Shown here: positions 1-12,800 of the stretch, piece after piece
Numbering within the stretch: the stretch's first letter is position 1
Layout: every line of letters starts with the position of its first letter
DNA from: Thecamonas trahens ATCC 50062
Lineage: Eukaryota > Apusozoa > Apusomonadida > Apusomonadidae
Direction of reading: 5' to 3'
DNA length: 39,913 nt
NCBI RefSeq assembly: GCF_000142905.1
Contig: NW_013657661.1
Location: forward strand, 381,777 to 421,689
The notes under the pieces: model-generated
The model's database searches: none
What the model saw: only the letters and a program-made list of their open reading frames with translations
Told to the model about the DNA's origin: nothing
Translations under genes and position numbers: made by a program

Positions 1-840
1 GGCCTCAAGCCTGACCACAGCCTCGTCCTTGGCCGTCACCTCGGCTTCCAGCTCGGCCACACGTGCTGCGCTGGTCGCAGCGTCAGCAGCCTGCTCATCT
101 ACAGCCGCAATCCGCCGCTCGAGAACCTCCTTCTCGGCCTCAAGCCTGACCACAGCCTCGTCCTTGGCCGTCACCTCGGCTTCCAGCTCGGCCACACGTG
201 CTGCGCTGGTCACAGCGTCGGCAGCCTGCTCATCTGCAGCCGCAATCCGCCGCTCGAGAACCTCCTTCTCGGCCTCAAGCCTGACCACAGCCTCGTTCTT
301 GGCCGTCACCTCGGCTTCCAGCTCGGCCACACGTGCTGCGCTGGTCGCAGCGTCAGCAGCCTGCTCATCTACAGCCGCAATCCGCCGCTCGAGAACCTCC
401 TTCTCGACCTCAAGCCTGACCACAGCCTCGTCCTTGGCCGTCACCTCGGCTTCCAGCTCGGCCACACGTGCTGCACTGGTCGTAGCGTCGGCAGCCTGCT
501 CATCTGCAGCCGCAATCCGCCGCTCAAGCACCTCCTTCTCGGCCTCAAGCCTGACCACAGCCTCGTCCTTGGCCGTCACCTCGGCTTCCAGCTCGGCCAC
601 ACGTGCTGCGCTTGTCGCAGCGTCAGCAGCCTGCTCATCTACAGCCGCAATCCGCCGCTCGAGAACCTCCTTCTCGGCCTCAAGCCTGACCACAGCCTCG
701 TCCTTGGCCGTCACCTCGGCTTCCAGCTCGGCCACACGTGCTGCGCTTGTCGCAGTGTCAGCAGCCTGCTCATCTACAGCCGCAATCCGCCGCCCAAGCA
801 CCTCCTTCTCGGTCTCAAGCCTGACCACAGCCTCGTCCTT
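1..840 (-). repeat. 135-bp in-frame tandem repeat (45-residue unit)
   Basis: Units start at 1, 136, 271, 406, 541, 676 and 811, giving six full copies and one partial. The array runs into the window edge, so the true copy number is unknown. Copies are nearly identical. The encoded unit begins ERRIAAVDEQ and contains VAELEAEV and KDEAVVRLEAEKEVL. Forty-five residues is not a whole number of heptads, so each unit carries a phase shift (stutter). The high identity suggests recent expansion or gene conversion. Confidence 0.95.
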
Positions 841-3800
841 CGTTCTCAATGCAGCCTCGAGACCCATCTCCCGCTCCTCGGCCGCTTCGACAGCCGCCCC
901 AAGCCGCTTGCGCAGCTTGCCCACCTCGGCCGTCGCGGCTGCGGCATCGCTCTCGGCAGCTAGCTTCGCCGACTTGGCCTCCACAAGCTGCTGCATCAGA
1001 TCCCGCTGCGATGCATCCGACGCTGCACTTCTAACACTCTCCCGGACCACAGCAAGCTCGGCCTCGGCAGCTGCAAGCTTCTCCTCCAACTCGCGAATCA
1101 TCTCACCCGAACGTGACTCGTCGGTCGCAGAGTCAACGCGGACGATAACATCAGCCTTGGCCGCCAGTGCCTCGTCCAGTTCGCGCTCAAGCTCTTCCAC
1201 TCGCTCGCTGAGCAAGTCGTTGCTCTTAGATGCCGCCTCCAGCTTATTGCGCAACCTCTGCGTCTCAGCATCGCCGCCTTCGCTCGCCGCTACTGCCTCG
1301 CGCTCACCCTCCAGAGAGGCCACTCGTGAGCTCAACGCATTTGCGTTGGCTTCGGCAAAAACAAGCTGCTTCCGAAGCCGCTTCTCCTCAACACTCTCCG
1401 CGGCGTCCCTGGCATCAAGAACACCTTCAAGCTCCCGGACTCGCGACTTCAGGCTACCCGCTCGTCGCGTTGCCTCCTTCAGTTCGCGCTGGACATGTGC
1501 CAGCTCGGCCACCGCGGCTGCCGCATCGCTCTCGGCCTCCAGCTTAAAAGCCTTGGCTTCCACAAGCTGGCGCATGATATCGTCTTCGCGTCGGCCCTCG
1601 CTCGCAGCATGCGCAAGCGCTGTCTCGCGCTCGAGTGTCCACACTCGCTCTTGGAGCTCACGAACGCTCTGCTTTTCATCAAGCAGCTGCTGCTGAAGAC
1701 GGAAGACCTCGCGATCAGCAGCGGCCTCGCGCTCCGCACGCGCCTCGGCGAGTGCATTCTCGAGCTCCTGCACGCGACCACTCAGCTCATGCGTGCTCTC
1801 GCCCGCTGAGAGCAGCTTGCTGTGCAGCCGCTCCACCATTGCCGCCGCCGCCGCCGCATCCGACTCGGCGGCCATCTTGGCCGAGCGAGCATCCACCAGT
1901 TGCTGCATCACCGCTAGATCGGCACTACTCGCACCCTCCTCCTCCATGCTGCGGAACACAGCGTCCAGCTCGGCCCGTGTCTCAGCAACCTTACGCTCAA
2001 GCTTCCGCTCCAGCTCTTCCACGCGCTGATTCAGCTCATCGGCTGAGGCGCCTTCCGACAGCAGCTGGCTCCTCAGCTGCTCGACCTCGGCCGCAGCCGC
2101 GGCCGCATCGCTCTCGGCGGCCAACTTGGCTGTCTTGGCCTCCACAAGCTGTTGCATCACCTGAAGCTCGGCCATCGCCTCGTCACTCCCGCGTCCTTGC
2201 AACAGCGCCATTTTGTCCTTGAGCGCTCGGTCACGCTCCGACCGAGCACGCGCCAGGTCGCGCTCAAGCTGAGCCACGTGCGTCCCGAGCTCCATCACTT
2301 GTGGACCAGGCCGGATCGCTTCCGCTTCCGCTTCGGCCATCGCCGTCGCGCTCGACGTCACTAGCTTGGCACTGAGGTCGGCAACCTGTGCCCGCAAGTG
2401 CTCGACTTCAGCAGCCGCGGCAGCCGCGTCACTCTCGGCGGCAACCACTCGCTGCATCATATCCACAAGCGATGTGTCGATGCCCTCTGAATGCATCGCA
2501 GCCATCGCCTCGTCGCGCTCGCCACGGGTCCGCATCAGCTCGTCCTCCAGCTCCTGCACTCGCATGTCAGCCTCGGGGACATCTGGCACACTCGCCGCGG
2601 CGCTCTCGCTGTCAGCGTCACTTGCTGCTGCAAAGAGCACGTCCGAGCTCGTCGTCGGCGTGAGCAGCTCTCGCCGCAGCTTGTCGACCTCGTTGTCTAG
2701 CTGAAGGTCGGAGCCAGAGTCACTCCGGCTCGAAACGAGATTTTGCATCATGGCCAGTTGCACCAAAGTCTCGCCTCGCTTCCGAGCCTCGTTGGCCTCG
2801 TCCAAAAGCGCTCGCGACATCGCCAGCTCGCTCTCCAGCTCGGCGACACGCGCCTTCAACGCAGAGTTCTCGGCTCTCTGTGCATCGCAATCAGCACGAA
2901 CACTCTCGAGCGATGTCTCCAATGCGGACACCTCCTCTCGCAGTGAATTTGTAAGCGTACCGGCGCCTTCGAGCTTCTGCCGCATGGTCTCGAGCTCCGA
3001 CTCGTTGGCGTTGTTCCTCGACTCGGCAGCCGCTTGTGCAGCGCGCGCAGCCACGAGCTGATACGTGCCGCGCGCGTCATCGACGTGATTCTCTAGCGCT
3101 GCATCTCGCGCCGCAGCTGCTGCATCTCGCTCCACAGCCAGCTCCTGTACCGCTGCCTCTTTCTCCTCCAGTGCCGCCTCCAACGTCGCCTTTCTGGTCT
3201 CGAGCTCCGCCAGCGCCTCCTGTACAGCTGACTTATCGGCTTCAAGCTCTTCACGCACGGCAAGCATCGACGCTTTCTCGACCACTGCATCCTGCAGGGC
3301 TGTGCCTTTCTCCTCCGCCACAGCCTTCAGCGTTGCTACTTCGGCCTCAAGCTCCAGGATCTGTGAATCTTTCGAATCAAGTACGACCTGCATCGCTGCC
3401 TTCTCGGCCTCGGCATCCACTCGGGTCTCATTGGCCGCAGTCATGACTCCCGCATCTTCAGGCGCCAGACTCTTGTCAAGTTGGCTCTCTTCGAGCAGTG
3501 CTTCGAGCTCATGGACACGGCTGGTGAGCTCTTCGACGTTCTCGACGGCGCTTCGCAGCTGACGACGCAGCTTGCGCGCCTCGGTCTTGGCTCGACTGCC
3601 AAGCTTCTTGTCGGCCTTGGCTTTCTCCAGGCTCGCGCGCAACGCATCCACTTCGGTAGCAAGGGAGTCACGGCTCTCTTGCATTGTCGCGAAAGCGCCC
3701 CGCATGCTCTCCAGCTCTCCAACTGCGCTTGAGCATCCGGTCTCGGCAGCCATCTTGGCCGCCTTTGCTTCCATCAGTTGCTCCATGAGTGCAGCAACCT

Positions 3801-6800
3801 CGGCCGCCCTGTGAGCATCCTGAGAGGCCTTCGCTTCCGCAAGTTGTGCGTCGAGCGCGTCGGCTCGAGCGGTTGTCTCGCGCAAACTATTGCGGACCTT
3901 GTCAAGCTCACCTGTCGCGGCCGCCACTTCGGTCTCAGCCGCCATCCTTGCCGCCTTGGCCTCTACAAGTTGCTGCACCAAACCCGCGGTATCGGACGCT
4001 GTCGCGCTACTGGTGGCCACAGCCTTTTGAAGCTCTTCGCGAAGCGCAGTGAGCTCAGTCGTCGCCGAGGCAGTCTTGTCATCTGCCTGTGCTTTGGCGG
4101 CAGTAACGTCGGCAAGTTGCTGTCGCAGATCAGCAAGCTCACGGCTGGCAGCAGCCTGTGTGCTCTCCACCTCAGCGCGCGCGGCTGCAAGCTGCTTCTG
4201 CACATCGACCAGATCCTGTACTGACACGGTGCCGTCGGACTCGCTTTCGTTCTCCTTGCGGAGCATGGCCAGTTCTTGCTCGGCCTTGTCGCGATCTGTC
4301 TCGGCGATGCTCAGTGCATTACGAAGCTCTGTGAGAGAAGCAGCCGTCGCAAAACTCTCGTTGGCAGCCGCATCTGCCAGCTGCTTGCGGACCGCTGCTA
4401 GATCGTTGGATGCAGCAGCAGCATCGCTCACGGCGCGAACTCGCGCGGCATCTGTGGTCGCCAGTTGAGCCCGTAGCTCTGCAATCGAACTCTCTTCCAC
4501 CTGGTCCATTGCGGCGTCGCACTCGGACAGCGCCATCGCGAGTGCGGTCTCCAACTCAGAGATCCGCTCCACCTTGGCTCCGGCCTCGTGCAGCTGCTTC
4601 TTCAACTCTCGCACCTCGCCAGCAGCTGCAGCAGCATCTGACTCGGCCGCCAGCTTGGCTGTCTTGGCCTCAACTAGCTGCTCAACAAGAGCGTCCTGAG
4701 TAGCGGTCAAGTTGGCATTCCCGGTCGCGATTGGGCGGCTCGCTACTGTCGCGTTTCTGGTCGCCGCCAGACTCTCGACCAGCTGGCGAGTCAGCTCCGC
4801 AAGCTGAAGTCGGAGACGCTCGATCTCTTCGCGACCGGCATCACGCTCGCGAACAGCCATTGTGTGATCCATGCGACACTTGGCGAGCTCGTCGGCCAAC
4901 TTGGTCACGTCCGCAGGTGTCGGCACGATCGTCGACTGGCTCTGCTCCGCGCGCAAGCGCGCTACTTCGGCATCGGCGCTGGCCAGTCGTCCACGGAGGT
5001 CATCAAGTGATGCCCTGCACCGCTCCACTGTCTCCTGCAACGCACGCGAGCGCGTCTGCTCGATAGCTAGAGCGCGCTCTGTAGCCACAACTTGATGCTC
5101 AAGGTTATCAACACGTGCCCCCGCCCGCTCGAGTTCGCTCGTGGCCACTGAGCTGGCTACCCTGACGCCATCGAGCTCGCGCTCGGCGACTTCGGCGCGT
5201 CCTCGCTCGGCTGCGAGCTCGCTGAGCACTCGCTGGTGCTCGTCGCGCAGCTCACGAAGCGAATGACGTAGCAAACCATGATCAGCCTCGACCGCAGCAA
5301 GCTGGCCTCGCGCCTCATCCCGCTCGCGGGCCACATCCGCAAGTTCGTCCCGCGCACGCTGGCTGGCAATCGATGCGTTCAGCTCCTCGATGTCATCATC
5401 CACCAGCCCTTGATACATAGCACGCGAGCGCTCTAGTTCGGCAGTGAGCATGGCTACTTTCTTCTCGAGACTCGCCACCTGCATCCCAAGCTTGACGGCC
5501 TTGGTCTTCTCGCCCGATGCCTCCGCGCGCGATGCCTCGATTTGGTTGCGGAGATCAGCGGTCCGCGCCATAGACAGCTCGCGTTGGCGCTCCATTTGGG
5601 CCATCTTCGCCAAAGCTTCGTTGCGGTCGCGGTGCGCTTCTGTTTGGCTGAGCTCGAGTGCACGCATTTCGTCCTCGATGTCGCGGAGAGCAGCGCCACT
5701 GCGGAAGACCTCGCCTTCCAGCTGCTGGCGTGCGGCTTCGGCCGACGCGATGTGGGCGTTGGCTGCGGCAAGCTTTTCGTGCAGTGCCTCGTTCGACTCA
5801 GAGCCCTCCATAAAGGACGCGGCCTGGTCGAAAGCCTTGGCCTCAGCTACTGCAAGCCGCCCCGACAGCTCGGTAACCTCATCGGTGAGTGTATCGCGCT
5901 CGGCACACACGATGGCGTACTCGGCCTGAAGACCGTGCTCGAGCTGCGAGGCAGAAAGGTCTTCGCGCTCACGTGCGCGCTTGGCCTCGCCGCGAGCTTT
6001 GCGCACTTCATCTTCAAGGCGGGTGCGAGCGGCAGTTGCGGCTTCCAGGCGCTTTTCTGCAGCCGAGACACGCCGCTCGGCGCGAGCAGCGACAGCACTG
6101 CTACGCTCCACATCCGAACCGAGCCGCGCAATCTCGGTTCGTGCAGTCCGAAGCTCGGCACGCGTTTCATCGGCCTCCGCCCGCGCGTCTTCAACGTCAT
6201 GGCGCGTACGCTCCAGCTCGCCCTCGATAGCCATCAGCTTGCTCTGGGTATCGTCGAACATCGCTTCGTTAGCAGCTCGCGCTTCGTTAGCTTCGCGCAA
6301 ATCTGCCTGCACCGACGCTAGCGCGGCCTTCGCCTCTTCCAGGTCTTGTACCGCAACCACTAGCTTGGCTGCCGTTGCACGCAAGCTTCGCTCAGCTTCG
6401 GCAGTCTGGGCTCGCGCGTCATCGCGCTCGCGGGCAACACGCGAGGCGTCAGTGCGGAGGGAGGCGACAAGGGCCGACTCGTCGTTAGCCCTGGTGGCCT
6501 CAACAGCAGAGAGACTCCTGTGAAGCTCTGCCTCGCGGGACGCCGATGCAACAGCAGCACTGTCCAGCTCGTCCTGGACAGCAGCAGTCTCTGCTTTTGC
6601 GGTTTCCAGACGGTCACGAAGCGCTACGATCTGGTCCTTGAGTTCGGCCACAAGACGTTCGGATGAGGCCGTCTCGCTCTGGGTGGTGACGAGATCGGCA
6701 ACGTGAGCGTCGCGACGCGCAATTTCGGCTTGTGCCTCGTCAAGCTGAGACTTGAGCTCGACGCACTCGCTACGTAGCGCCCCAATGTTAGCCTTGCTCT

Positions 6801-9800
6801 CACTCTGAAGCTCTTCGAGAGCGGCCTGGAGACGGGCGTTGGAATATTCAAGCGCCTTGGTGGCCGCAGCAGTGTCTGCGGCGGCCGCGGCTGCTGCGCG
6901 CTCCTGTCGGGAGAGATCCACAGTAAGATCATTGACGTGGCGCTCAGCGGCGTCGGCACGCGTCTTGTGCTCCACAGCGGCTGCCAGTTCGACCCGCAGC
7001 GCATCGCGATCAGCCTCGGTAGCGCGAAGACTGTTGGCCATATGGCGAGCTCGCTGGCCACAGATGCCTTGTCCGCCGATGCCTTGCGCTGGTCGGCACG
7101 CAGACTGGCAATCTGCTCGCCCAAGCGCTCGATCTCGGCTGTGCGAAGCGACTCTGACGTCTGAGCAGACGCCAGTTCGCTCTGCAAGTCTTGGATAGAG
7201 GCTTCAAGCTGTGCGGCGCGCGAGGCGAGCTTCTGGCGCTCCTCGACAAGCTCGTTGATGCGGGCTGTGAGCTTGGACTTATCTTCGCCGGCTTTCTTGA
7301 GCGCGGCCTCTAGGTCGGCGATGTGCAGCGCCATAGCGTGGTGCTCGATGGCAGTAGCCTCGGAAGCATCACCGAGCTCGGCCATGTGGGTGGCAGCCTC
7401 GCGAATCTCGTCGCGCATGCGCTTGATTTCGTTGTCGCGCTCGGCCCGGCGGGCACGCAGGCGCTCGAGCGACGCGGCCTTGCGCTGGGCGTCAGACTCG
7501 GCAGTGTGTTTTCGGCCTCTGTGCGCTCGATTCGTGACTCAAGCGTCATGATCTCTTTGTGGCAGTGGTCAAGATCGGCACGAAGCTCGCTCTCGACGGC
7601 AGCAGAGCGCTTGACATTGGCATCGAGGACTGCGCGGGCTTCGGCGGTCTCGGCGCGAGCGCGGGAAGCATCGATACGGGCTGTCTCGGTCTCTTGCTGC
7701 GATGCGTTGAGCAGCTGGCGCAGCGACGCAATCTCCGCCTGCGATGCGTCCAGGTTGGCCTGCAGCTTGTCTCGCGAACGATTGATGGCATCCAGGTGGG
7801 CTTCGATGTGATCAATTGCGGCGTCAGGTGCGGTGTCACGCATCGGTGTCAGCGTCGCCAGTCGTGACTGCAGCGCGTCAAGGCGGTCGCTGTCGTAGTG
7901 GTGAACGTGCGACGGCGGAGTCGAAGGTGTCGCCAATGTCGGTCCTCGCGAGACAGCAAGATCCTCCACGCCGAGTGATGCCTGAGGCACAGTCTCTGAG
8001 GCTGCAAGGCGCTGCTCAAGCCTTGCCAGTCGGGCAATGGTGGCCGAGTTTGCAGCAGCAGCCTGCGCCTCTGCGGCGTCGCGAGTACGTTGCAGCTCGG
8101 TCTCGAGGTCTGCGAGTTTGCGCGCGGCCGTCGACTCGGCGTTGATCGCTGCCGTCTTGGCCTGGGCCAGCTCAGCCTCGAGGTTTGCAAGCTTGCGCGC
8201 GGCCGTCGACTCGGTGTCGGCCGCTGCACCCTGCTGCTCATCACGCATTTCCACCGCCATGGGAGCGCTGCTGCTTGCTTCCGCAGCTGTTGTAGATATC
8301 TCGTGCTTCATCCTCTCAATAACAGCCCTCGAGTCTGCCAACTCGGTCTCACATGCTGCCAACTTGTGGCGCAGGGTAGCCTCTGCTCCGTCTTCCTGCG
8401 CGACGAGAGCACCAGCGCGCGCAGTAACAATGTCAAGCTCGGCGCGGGTATTGGCGAGCTGCTTGCGGGCGTCGGCAAGACGGGCGTCGGTCTCAATCAA
8501 CTCGGTCTCGAACCGCTTGCTCTTTGCCTCGGCATCGGCGAGTTTGCCGGTAAGGTCTGAGTACTCGGAGCGAGCATTCGACCGGAAGTGCTCGCTCTCG
8601 TTGCGAAGCTGGTCGTTGGCTGCCTCTAGTGCCGACACCTGCGCCGAAACCTGGTCGAGCTTGGTCTGGGCGTCAGCAAGGGCGCTCGCGGTCTGGTCGC
8701 GGTCGCTGAGTGCATCTGCCAGAGAACTTTCAAGCTCTGCAATCTTCGCTTGACTGGCAGCAAATGCTGAAGACTCTGTCGCTTGCAAAGAGCTCTTGAC
8801 TTGTGCCAGTTCTTCAGCCTTGCCCGCAGCATCGGCCTGGGCGGTCTCAAGCATCTGCTTGGCCTCGGCGAGCTCCTTGGCCTTGCTATCCGCGTCAGCC
8901 CGGGCTTTGTCGAGATCCTTGGCCGCGCCGGTTTGAGCTTCCTCAAGCGCCTGCCTGACTTCGCCGAGCTCCTTGGCCTTGGCATCGGCATCGGCCTGGG
9001 CAGTCTCAAGCGCCTGCCTGACTTCGCCGAGCTCCTTGACCTTGGCCTCGGCATCGGTCTGAGCAGTCTCGAGCGCCTGCCTGACTTCGACAAGCTCATT
9101 CGCCTTGGCATCGGCATCGGCCTGGGCGGTCTCAAGCACCTGTCTGACTTCGACAAGCTCATTCGCCTTGCTCTCCGCGTCAGCCTGGGCTTCGACAAGC
9201 TCCTTGGCCTTGGCCTCGGCATCGGCCTGGGCAGTCTCAAGCGCCTGCCTGACTTCGCCGAGCTCCTTGACCTTGGCCTCGGCATCGGTCTGAGCAGTCT
9301 CGAGCGCCTGCCTGACTTCGACAAGCTCATTCGCCTTGGCATCGGCATCGGCCTGGGCGGTCTCAAGCACCTGTCTGACTTCGACAAGCTCATTCGCCTT
9401 GGCCTCCGCGTCAGCCTGGGCTTCGACAAGCTCCTTGGCCTTGGCCTCGGCATCGGTCTGGGCGGTCTCAAGCACCTGCCTGACTTCGCCGAGCTCCTTG
9501 GCCTTGGCATCGGCATCGGTCTGGGCGGTCTCGAGCACCTGCCTGACTTCACCGAGCTCCTTGGCCTTGGCCTCGGCATCGGCCTGGGCGGTCTCAAGCG
9601 CCTGCCTGACCTCGCCGAGCTCATTCGCCTTGCTCTCCGCGTCAGCCTGGGCTTTGACAAGCTCCTTCGCCTTGCTCTCGGCATCGGCCTGGGCGGTCTC
9701 AAGCGCCTGTCTGACTTCGCCGAGCTCCTTGGCCTTGGCCTCGGCATCGGCCTGGGCGGTCTCAAGCACCTGCCTGACTTCGACAAGCTCATTCGCCTTG

Positions 9801-12800
9801 GCATCGGCATCGGCCTGGGCGGTCTCAAGCACCTGTCTGACTTCGACAAGCTCATTCGCCTTGCTCTCCGCGTCAGCCTGGGCTTCGACAAGCTCCTTGG
9901 CCTTGGCATCGGCATCGGCCTGGGCGGTCTCAAGCACCTGTCTGACTTCGACAAGCTCATTCGCCTTGCTCTCCGCGTCAGCCTGGGCTTCGATAAGCTC
10001 CTTGGCCTTGGCCTCGGCATCGGTCTGGGCGGTCTCAAGCACCTGCCTGACTTCGCCGAGCTCCTTGGCCTTGGCATCGGCATCGGCCTGGGCGGTCTCA
10101 AGCGCCTGCCTGACTTCGACAAGCTCATTCGCCTTGCTCTCTGCGTCAGCCTGGGCTTCGACAAGCTCCTTTGCCTTGCTCTCGGCATCGGTCTGAGCTT
10201 CCTCAAGCGCCTGCCTGACTTCGCCGAGCTCCTTGGCCTTGGCCTCGGCATCGGCCTGGGCAGTCTCGAGTGTCTGCTTGACCTTGGCAAGCTCCTTCAC
10301 CATACTCTCAGCGTCGGCCCGGGCCTCAGCAAGCTCCTTGGCTTTCCTCTCGGCATCAGCCTGGGCTGCGCGAGCCTCGGCCTCCGCCATGGCGCCACTC
10401 CTCCTGATCCGCACCAGCTCAGCCTCGGCAGCATCGCGCGCGACTTCGACTTCTGCCAATCGCTCGCGCGCCGCCTCGCGCGCCGCAGTTTCATCGGCTT
10501 GCTTCCGCGCTGCCCGTGCAAGGTCGGCCTTGAGCTCATTCACGTGCTTGGACGTCGTCCGTGTCTCAGAGTCGAGAATCTGCGCCTTGCGCTCAACTTC
10601 GGCTTCAGCCTCGCGGGCACGCGCCATAGCCCGCTCAAGATCAGCCTTGAGCTCAGCCATCTCGCGCCCAATCCGCTCCGCACGCCGCGCTTCTTCTTCG
10701 GCGGCATCACGCGCAGTCTCGAGTTCGCTGCTTGCGGTTCGAGCCTTGGTGCGCAGCTCGCGCTCGCGCTCCTCGGCCGCCGCCAAACGCGACGTCGCGT
10801 CATCGCGGGCTGCTGTTGCTGATCCAAGCCGGGCGTCGAGCTGGAGCTTGTCAGCCTCCAGCTCGTCAACACGAACGCGCAAGAGTGCAATTTCCTTCCG
10901 CATAGTGCTGCACTCACTACGGAGTGTCTCTGCCTCGGTTGCAGCTTCGGCCGCAAGAGTATCGGCACGGTCGCGCCCCGCCCGCAGCGTTGCCACCTCG
11001 CGCGTGAGTTCGTCGACGCTGACTTGCGACGAGTGCTTCTCACTTTGCACTTTCTTGAGCTCATCGGCAGCGGCAGTGACCTCAGTCTCGAGCTCCTCGC
11101 GGCGGTTGGTCTCCGCCGCAAGGAGCCCCTCCAGCTTAGCCGCCTTGGCCGAAAGTGTCTTGTTCTCGGAAGCGGTAGTCTCCGCGCCAGCTGTAGTGCT
11201 CTCAATGTCACATTGGGCCTTCTCCAGCTTAGCCTCTAGCGACGCAATCGACGCGTCCGCCGACCTAGCCTTGACTTTTGCGGCCTCAAGCTCAGATTCA
11301 AGGGTGCGGATGCGTGACTTGTGAGTCGCATCAAGCGTGTCACGCTCGCGGCACGCCGACTCCAGCTCCGCCTCTAGCTTCGACGTCCGCGAGCGCAGGC
11401 CTGCTGCCTCGTCGGCGGCGGCCGAGCTTCGGCTCAATCGCTCCTCCTCGAGCGCGGCGAGGCGGGTCCGGAGGCCGGCCTCGCGGGCCTCGGCTGCTTC
11501 CAAACTCTCCTCCATAGAGCGTGCCTGGGATTCAAACCGCGATGCCTTGGCAGCTGCTTCAGCCGCCTCCTCCAGCGTCTCGTCACGCACCTGGACCACA
11601 CTGCGGAGCTTCTCGTTCGCGGCAGAAAGCTGCTTCTCCAGCACTACCACGCGCGCCCTGTACGGCTCCGCGCCCGACCGTTCTGTCGCCAGTTGAGCAT
11701 CAAGCTCTGCTACCTGCGACGAGAGCTCCTTGCGGCTCTCGCGAGCGAGTGAGACCACAGACTCCAGCTCGCGCTCGAGCTCCCCAATTCGTGCCTCGAG
11801 CTTGGACACTGCCTCGGTACTGCGCATAGAGCTGGTCTCCAGTTCACGCTCAAGATAGCGAACCCGGCGGTCCTTGGTGGCGAGGCGAGTTGCCAGCTCG
11901 GCGGCTTCGGCCGAGGCACCGGCTGCCTGACTGGCGAGCGCAGATCGAGACTTGGCGAGCTCGGCCGAGGCCGCCTCGGCAGCCTCGGACGCAGCCGTGC
12001 TTTCCGCTTTGAACACGGCCTGTTCATCGGCTGCGGCAGCAAGGGCGCGCTCGAGCTCTTCGACTCTGGCTTCGAGTTCGCTGGCATGCTTGGAGTCCGC
12101 AGTCCGAGCCTTGCGCTCAGCCGCAAGCTGAGCCTCGACGCTGTCGCGCTCTTCACGAGCGGTGGCGAGCGACGCCCGCAGCTCCGACTCGATCGACGTG
12201 AGCGACGAGTCAAACTGGCTTACCTGTAGCGTGAGGACTTGCAGTTGCTCCGACTTGGAGCGGACCTCAACCTGGGCTGCCGTTTCGGCTGCCTTGGTCG
12301 CCTGATACGCTGAGGTGAGCGACTCCAGCTCACTCCGCGACGTGGCCGCCAGCTGCTTGTACTCGCCGCGGACGCGGTCGAGAGCAGACCGTAGCGTAGT
12401 GATCTGCGCAGTAGCTCTGCTCAGGTCGCGCTCATGCTCGCTGGAAACACGACGGCTCTCCTCCAGAGACACAGTGGCAGTCTCTAGCTTCGAGTACGCG
12501 GTCCGCATGCTCTCATTGGCTGACCGGGCGGCATCCTCGGCAGCCACGGCGCGGGCCAGCAGGGACTTGCGGTCCTCTTCAAGGAGGTGGACCTGGTCGC
12601 GCAGAGCAACGAGTGCACCGTGGAGCGACGCCGCGCTCTCAGCCCCACTCTCCGAGTTGAGCTGGAGCCGCAGGGCACTGAGCTCGGCGCGGAGTGCTTC
12701 CAGCTCGGCGTGTTCAGCCTGGGAGGCCGTAATCGCCTGCTTGAGTCGAGCGCGCAGCTCGGCGGGCTCGGTTGACTCTAGGTCTCCGAGCTTGAGTGGT

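Noticed and set aside
29-1696. 555-codon plus-strand ORF, Ser/Ala-rich repeats
   Set aside because: It is the antisense shadow of the 135-bp array. The minus strand gives heptad coiled coil in one frame; this one has no domain and follows the repeat only.
8626-10290. 554-codon minus-strand ORF, Arg/Pro/Ser-rich
   Set aside because: It is a second frame of the same repeat array; the Glu/Ala/Lys heptad frame is the coherent one.
8818-10303. CRISPR-like spacing of direct repeats
   Set aside because: Repeats are contiguous, coding and heptad-phased, with no unique spacers, in a eukaryotic gene.
8783-10822. 679-codon plus-strand ORF of Leu/Gly/Ile repeats
   Set aside because: It is antisense to the 63/42-bp array. 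Repeats of a multiple of three lacking stops in one copy lack them in all, so length is no evidence of coding.
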